NCBI GenBank assembly: GCA_963746955.1
Contig: CAVVDR010000009.1
Span: 372,001-436,000, forward strand
Reading direction: 5' to 3'
Origin: DASQBT01 sp963746955
GTDB taxonomy: Bacteria > Pseudomonadota > Gammaproteobacteria > Burkholderiales > Thiobacillaceae
Length of the DNA stretch: 64,000 nucleotides
Shown here: one piece after another, positions 60,576-64,000 of the stretch
Position numbering within the stretch: position 1 is the stretch's first letter
Layout of the letters: each line of letters begins with the position of its first letter
Made by a program: the position numbers and the translations under genes
The notes under the pieces: generated by a model
The model's database searches: none
What the model was told of the DNA's origin: nothing
The model's input: the letters and a program-made list of their open reading frames with translations, nothing else

Positions 60576-61214
60576 TTAACTTTCCGATTCAATTTCAAAC
60601 AGGGCATTCAGTTGCCGCGCAGCGGCTTCCACGTCCGGCGCATCGAACAGGGCGGAAATTACTGCTATCGCGTCCGCGCCTGCATCGATCAATGCACCGG
60701 CATTGTCTACGGTAATTCCGCCTATTGCCACAATTGGCAAGGTGATTGCCCGACGTGCCTCGCTTAGCACCGACACGTCCGCCAAACTGGCGTGGGGCTT
60801 GGTCGGGGAAGGGAAGAAACTGCCGAATGCGACATAGTCCGCTCCCAGCCTCTGGCTCTCCCTGGCGCGCTCCAAGTCCTGGTAGCAAGAAACTCCGATA
60901 ATCTTGTCCGGCCCCAGGACGATGCGCGCCTCCCGTATGGAGCTGTCGTCCCGCCCGAGATGTACCCCGTCTGCTCCGACCAGGTTGGCCAGACGCAGGT
61001 CATCATTGACGATGAGAGGAACGCCGTGCTGGCGACATAGCACCAGAAGCTCACTGGCCTGCTCATGACGCAGCGCCACATCGCCGGACTTTTCGCGATA
61101 CTGCATAACCGCAACGCCGCCCATGAGCGCAGCCTCACTCATTGTCAAGAGCGACTGAGTGTCCAGACTGTCCGGCGTGATGGCATAAACACCGCCTAGC
61201 GTCATAGGACTCAC
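60576..61214 (-). CDS. thiE: Thiamine-phosphate synthase
   Basis: A 212-residue TIM-barrel enzyme with VYAITPDSL, GGVAVMQYREKSGDVALR, VPLIVNDDLRLANLVGADGV, HLGRDDSSIREAR and YVAFGSFFPSPTKP. It joins HMP-PP and thiazole phosphate to thiamine phosphate. A GTG at 61214 overlaps the thiD stop; an ATG 9 bp further in is the alternative. Co-transcribed with thiD. Confidence 0.95.
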   Translation of the reverse strand: MSPMTLGGVYAITPDSLDTQSLLTMSEAALMGGVAVMQYREKSGDVALRHEQASELLVLCRQHGVPLIVNDDLRLANLVGADGVHLGRDDSSIREARIVLGPDKIIGVSCYQDLERARESQRLGADYVAFGSFFPSPTKPHASLADVSVLSEARRAITLPIVAIGGITVDNAGALIDAGADAIAVISALFDAPDVEAAARQLNALFEIESES

Positions 61215-62029
61215 GCACTCTCTTTTGGCTCGCGGGCCCAGAAGAAACGCTCTGGAATATATTGGCCCATTCCCGGCCGGAATGCCGTTTTCAGACTCTC
61301 ATAGGTAAATTCCTGGGCGTCCCAGACGGCCTGAGAGACGTCCTGGCCGAACGCCAGACTCGCCGCCAGGGCAGATGCAAGGGTACAGCCCGAGCCATGA
61401 TAACTGCCGGACAGACGGTCCCAAGCGTCGCGGCGCAACTCGCCGTGCTCCGCGTACAGCGTATTGATCACCCGGGGCGTGTTTTCGTGGGCGCCGGTAA
61501 TGAGTACGTGTTCACATCCGAATGCCAGCAGACGGGCGGCGGCAAGCTCAAGTGACAACTCGCCCTCATCGTCCTCCCGCCAGGCGAGTCGGCGGGCTTC
61601 CGCACTATTAGGTGTCAGCACCGTGGTTTGCGGCAACAACATCTCCTTCATCGCCGAAATCATTTCCTCGCTTGCCAGTTCATCGCCTGCGCCGGACGCC
61701 AACACCGGATCGAACACAACCGGAATATCCGGATAATCCGACAACACCTCGGCAATTGCCGCAATCGCCTCAACGCTGCCAAGCATGCCGAGCTTGAAAG
61801 CGTCCACCCGCATGTCTTCCAGCACCATGCGGGCCTGGTCAGCCACCCATTCCGCGTCTATCGGTAACACATCTTCCACCCCCCGGGTATCCTGTATGGT
61901 CAGGGCAGTGATGGCCGACAGCGGATGACAGCCCATGGCGGACAGCGTCAGCAAGTCCGCCTGCACTCCCGCACCCCCAGTCGGGTCAGAGGCGGCAAAA
62001 ACAAGCACAAGCGGGGGGGTGGATTTCAT
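61211..62029 (-). CDS. thiD: Hydroxymethylpyrimidine/phosphomethylpyrimidine kinase
   Basis: A 272-residue ribokinase-fold kinase with ASDPTGGAGVQADLLT, ITALTIQDTRGVEDV, FKLGMLGSVEAIAA, PVVFDPVLASGAGDELAS and SYHGSGCTLASALAASLAF. It makes HMP-PP for ThiE. I choose the ATG at 62029, as the longer frame runs into the divergent rubredoxin promoter. No TPP riboswitch fits in the 72-bp gap upstream. Confidence 0.94.
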   Translation of the reverse strand: MKSTPPLVLVFAASDPTGGAGVQADLLTLSAMGCHPLSAITALTIQDTRGVEDVLPIDAEWVADQARMVLEDMRVDAFKLGMLGSVEAIAAIAEVLSDYPDIPVVFDPVLASGAGDELASEEMISAMKEMLLPQTTVLTPNSAEARRLAWREDDEGELSLELAAARLLAFGCEHVLITGAHENTPRVINTLYAEHGELRRDAWDRLSGSYHGSGCTLASALAASLAFGQDVSQAVWDAQEFTYESLKTAFRPGMGQYIPERFFWAREPKESA

Positions 62030-62101
62030 GGTGGCGCCGGGACCAGACCCGGATAAAATGATGTGCTCAATCCTGAATTTTATCCGATTCAAGTCCCAGC
62101 C

Positions 62102-62284
62102 ATGAGTGAAATGCCTCAATACAAATCCTGGATGTGCCTGCTTTGCGGCTTTATTTATGAAGAAGAAAAAGGCCTTCCTGAAGAAGGTATTCCGCCGGGC
62201 ACACGTTGGGAGGACGTGCCCATGAACTGGACCTGTCCAGATTGCGGCGCTCGCAAGGATGATTTCGAAATGATCGAAATCTGA
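62102..62284 (+). CDS. Rubredoxin
   Basis: A 60-residue rubredoxin with MCLLCGFIYEEEKGLPEEGI, then PPGTRWEDVPMNWTCPDCGA. Four cysteines in CxxC...CxxC bind one iron. It carries single electrons to small redox enzymes. Short leader; divergent to thiD. Position between thiD and pilG is common in this group. Confidence 0.96.
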   Translation: MSEMPQYKSWMCLLCGFIYEEEKGLPEEGIPPGTRWEDVPMNWTCPDCGARKDDFEMIEI

Positions 62285-62783
62285 TCACCGCGCCTGAAGC
62301 ACGCAGTGCCGCGCGGCAGGCAAACACCCGCCGAAGGCCACCTCAAGTTTTCTCTCTGCTGTTCGCTATTGTCGTTGTGGGTTGGCTTGACCATGTGTTG
62401 TCTTTCGACACGAACTTTCCCCCGGCGCGCATCCCCGCATGAAGTCACAACGGCAGCCCGACCAGCAAGATAGGCATTGGGCCCGCTATTGAAATGACAT
62501 GCTGACCGAACCGGCAACTTGAAGCGGTCGCTAAGCTGCATGCGTGTTCGCCTCGGATTGGCTTGCCCGATGTTGGCATGTGCAATTTCACGCATTTCCT
62601 CCGCGCACGAATTCCCGCTTATTTGAGCGCGTGTCCGCGTGCAAAGTTTGCTGCGAATCGACCGACTGAAGTCCATCCATGGCCTTCAGTCCGCCACCTG
62701 CAAAGCTCCCGCGTGCTGGCGTTTTTGCTTCGATGCAAGGCGCCAAGACCAAGCCGCTGGCGACCTAAAGTAATGAATACCTC
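62285..62783. other. Gene-free stretch between rubredoxin and pilG
   Basis: About 500 bp. Short open frames on both strands have no ribosome-binding sites or recognisable features. I see no sigma-54 GG-N10-GC site here despite the pil genes downstream. Confidence 0.45.
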
Positions 62784-62815
62784 CGCCGTTAACATTAGTG
62801 TCTTTTAACTAACGG
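62784..62815. promoter_or_regulatory. Inverted repeat in the pilG leader
   Basis: GCCGTTA ... TAACGGC, arms of 7 bp separated by 18 bp, ending 11 bp before the pilG ATG. It could be an operator or an RNA hairpin near the ribosome-binding site. No known consensus recognised. Confidence 0.4.
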
Positions 62816-62826
62816 CCAGAGCAAAA

Positions 62827-63231
62827 ATGGATGAACTCAACAGCCTGAAGGGCGTGAAAGTCATGGTGATTGACGACAGCAACACCATACGGCGCAGTGC
62901 GGAAATCTTTCTCAATCAGGCAGGTTGCGAGGTCATTCTTGCCCTGGACGGCTTCGATGCGTTGGCCAAGATTGCCGACCATCAGCCGCAAGTGGTGTTC
63001 GTTGACATCATGATGCCCAGGCTGGACGGGTATCAGACCTGCTCGCTGATTAAACGCAACAACCGTTACCGCACAACACCTGTAGTCATGTTGTCTTCAA
63101 AGGATGGACTATTCGATCGGGCGCGCGGCCGCATGGTCGGATCCGATGAATACCTGACCAAACCCTTTACCAAGGAAACACTGCTGAATGCTGTGCGTCA
63201 TCATGCACTCTCTGGGCGGGTGGCAGCATGA
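62827..63231 (+). CDS. pilG: Twitching motility response regulator PilG
   Basis: A 134-residue single receiver domain. VKVMVIDDSNTIRRSAEIFL gives the acidic pair, VVFVDIMMPRLDGYQTC the phosphoacceptor Asp, and GSDEYLTKPFTKE the Lys. Part of the Chp chemosensory system that controls pilus extension through cAMP and motor recruitment. First gene of the pilG-pilH-pilI series. Confidence 0.93.
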   Translation: MDELNSLKGVKVMVIDDSNTIRRSAEIFLNQAGCEVILALDGFDALAKIADHQPQVVFVDIMMPRLDGYQTCSLIKRNNRYRTTPVVMLSSKDGLFDRARGRMVGSDEYLTKPFTKETLLNAVRHHALSGRVAA

Positions 63232-63298
63232 ACCTCCCAACGAATCGCCTATTCGGTAAAGGGCCACACTCACCCCAAACTATTGAGTGGAGTCATTG

Positions 63299-63664
63299 AT
63301 GTCTATCAGCCGGATTCTTGTTGTCGATGATTCCCCCACGGAGCGATTTTTTCTTTCCGAGTTGCTGGTAAGGCATGGCTACCTGGTGAGCATGGCAGAA
63401 AGCGGCGAAGAAGCCTTGGCACAGGCCAAAGCGTCGCACCCGGATCTCATCGTGATGGATGTGGTCATGCCCGGCATGAACGGCTTTCAGGCCACCCGGG
63501 CGCTTTCCAAGGTGGATGTTACCAAGGATATTCCGGTGATCATGTGCACCAGCAAGAGCCAGGAAACCGACAAGGTCTGGGGTATGCGTCAGGGTGCCAA
63601 GGCCTATCTGGTCAAACCGGTCAATCCGGATGAACTCTTGGGCCAGATCAAGGCGCTGGGTTAA
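63299..63664 (+). CDS. pilH: Twitching motility response regulator PilH
   Basis: A 121-residue receiver domain (ISRILVVDDSPTERFFLSEL, LIVMDVVMPGMNGFQATRAL, GAKAYLVKPVNPDEL). PilH acts opposite PilG in the Chp system. The ATG follows GGAGTCATTG. 67 bp after pilG. Confidence 0.93.
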   Translation: MSISRILVVDDSPTERFFLSELLVRHGYLVSMAESGEEALAQAKASHPDLIVMDVVMPGMNGFQATRALSKVDVTKDIPVIMCTSKSQETDKVWGMRQGAKAYLVKPVNPDELLGQIKALG

Positions 63665-63681
63665 GTACATACGGAGGCTTC

Positions 63682-64000
63682 ATGTCCAAACATCACAGCC
63701 TGAAGGATTTTCAGAACCAGCTCACCAGCCGCTTGCAGAGTGCGGATACTCAGTCGGTAAATGTGTCGCGCTTGGGATTCAGGGCGGCGGGACATAACTG
63801 GTTGGTCAACCTGGCCGATATCGACGAGGTCTTGCCCGTCCCTGACATCCTGCCGGTTCCAGGCGCCCGCCGCTGGTTTCTCGGAGCGGCCAACATCCGG
63901 GGCAATCTGTACGCAGTAAGCGATCTGGGGGATTTCCTGACCGCCGAGCGCACGCCGGAATCAGCCGGAAATCGCTTGTTGCTGGCCCAACTCAGGCTCG
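63682..64000 (+). CDS. pilI: CheW-like protein PilI, 5' end only
   Basis: The first 106 residues of a CheW-domain protein, cut by the window edge. It begins MSKHHSLKDFQNQLTSRLQS and shows the CheW fold (GHNWLVNLADIDEVLPVPDI, WFLGAANIRGNLYAVSDLGD). It couples the Chp chemoreceptor PilJ to the kinase ChpA. Ribosome-binding site CGGAGG. Confidence 0.9.
   Translation, partial: MSKHHSLKDFQNQLTSRLQSADTQSVNVSRLGFRAAGHNWLVNLADIDEVLPVPDILPVPGARRWFLGAANIRGNLYAVSDLGDFLTAERTPESAGNRLLLAQLRL

Noticed and set aside
62030..62101. TPP riboswitch upstream of thiD
   Set aside because: The gap to the divergent rubredoxin gene is only 72 bp, too short for the ~100-nt aptamer, and no CTGAGA core is present.
1..64000. 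tRNA, rRNA, CRISPR arrays, insertion sequences
   Set aside because: No transposase-like frame, no regular short direct repeats with spacers, and no tRNA cloverleaf or rRNA sequence was recognised anywhere in the window.

Overview
The window looks like a chromosomal segment of a Gram-negative betaproteobacterium, most likely a sulfur-oxidising member of the Nitrosomonadales (Sulfuricella/Thiobacillus-like). This placement is an inference from gene content: ubiE-ubiJ-ubiB, pilMNOPQ-aroK, hemL-thiE-thiD-rubredoxin-pilGHI, cytochrome c4 next to engB, soxYZ, and a PEP-CTERM/exosortase-A system (prsK, prsR, prsT, a TIGR03013-type sugar transferase, an O-glycosylation ligase). I saw no tRNA, rRNA, CRISPR array or insertion sequence. 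The exosortase gene itself is not in the window.

Layout. 1-6.4 kb: tail of a GGDEF protein, a SYLF lipid-binding protein, and an exbB-exbD-tonB-Sel1 operon whose 3' end carries a 235-bp tandem duplication. 6.6-14 kb: a HIT protein, phoBR with a three-repeat Pho box, ubiE-ubiJ-ubiB, and an SSS transporter. 14-25 kb (minus strand): a frameshifted ATP-sulfurylase-like/APS-kinase gene, a DHH phosphoesterase, a 1217-residue double O-antigen-ligase-like protein, a PEP-CTERM protein, a truncated ligase paralogue, a double VanZ protein and a parallel beta-helix protein, running on from pilMNOPQ-aroK. 30-41 kb (plus strand): PBP1A, a conserved hypothetical, then sugar transferase, prsK, prsR and prsT.

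41-52 kb: two more PEP-CTERM genes, two FtsX-type permeases, a LolD-like ATPase, an outer-membrane barrel, a LolA-like carrier, a ThiF-like adenylyltransferase and a FeeM-type N-acyl amino acid synthase. 52-54.5 kb: hemB, with a RelBE-type module and a second, diverged hemB 3' end behind it, then a candidate small RNA beside engB. 54.6-58.6 kb: cytochrome c4, soxYZ, a DUF302 protein and Met/Pro-rich proteins. 59-64 kb: hemL, thiE, thiD, rubredoxin, pilG, pilH and the start of pilI.

How the genes fit together. PrsK and PrsR form a sensor kinase and a sigma-54 activator. All three PEP-CTERM genes in the window have a strong GG-N10-GC sigma-54 promoter 50-90 bp upstream of their start, and all three share an ATTGT element 26-27 bp before the -24 box. 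This suggests one regulon for surface-protein production. The 42-52 kb block could make and traffic an acylated amino acid or other lipid to the cell surface. That proposal is an inference from gene neighbourhood, not shown by the sequence.
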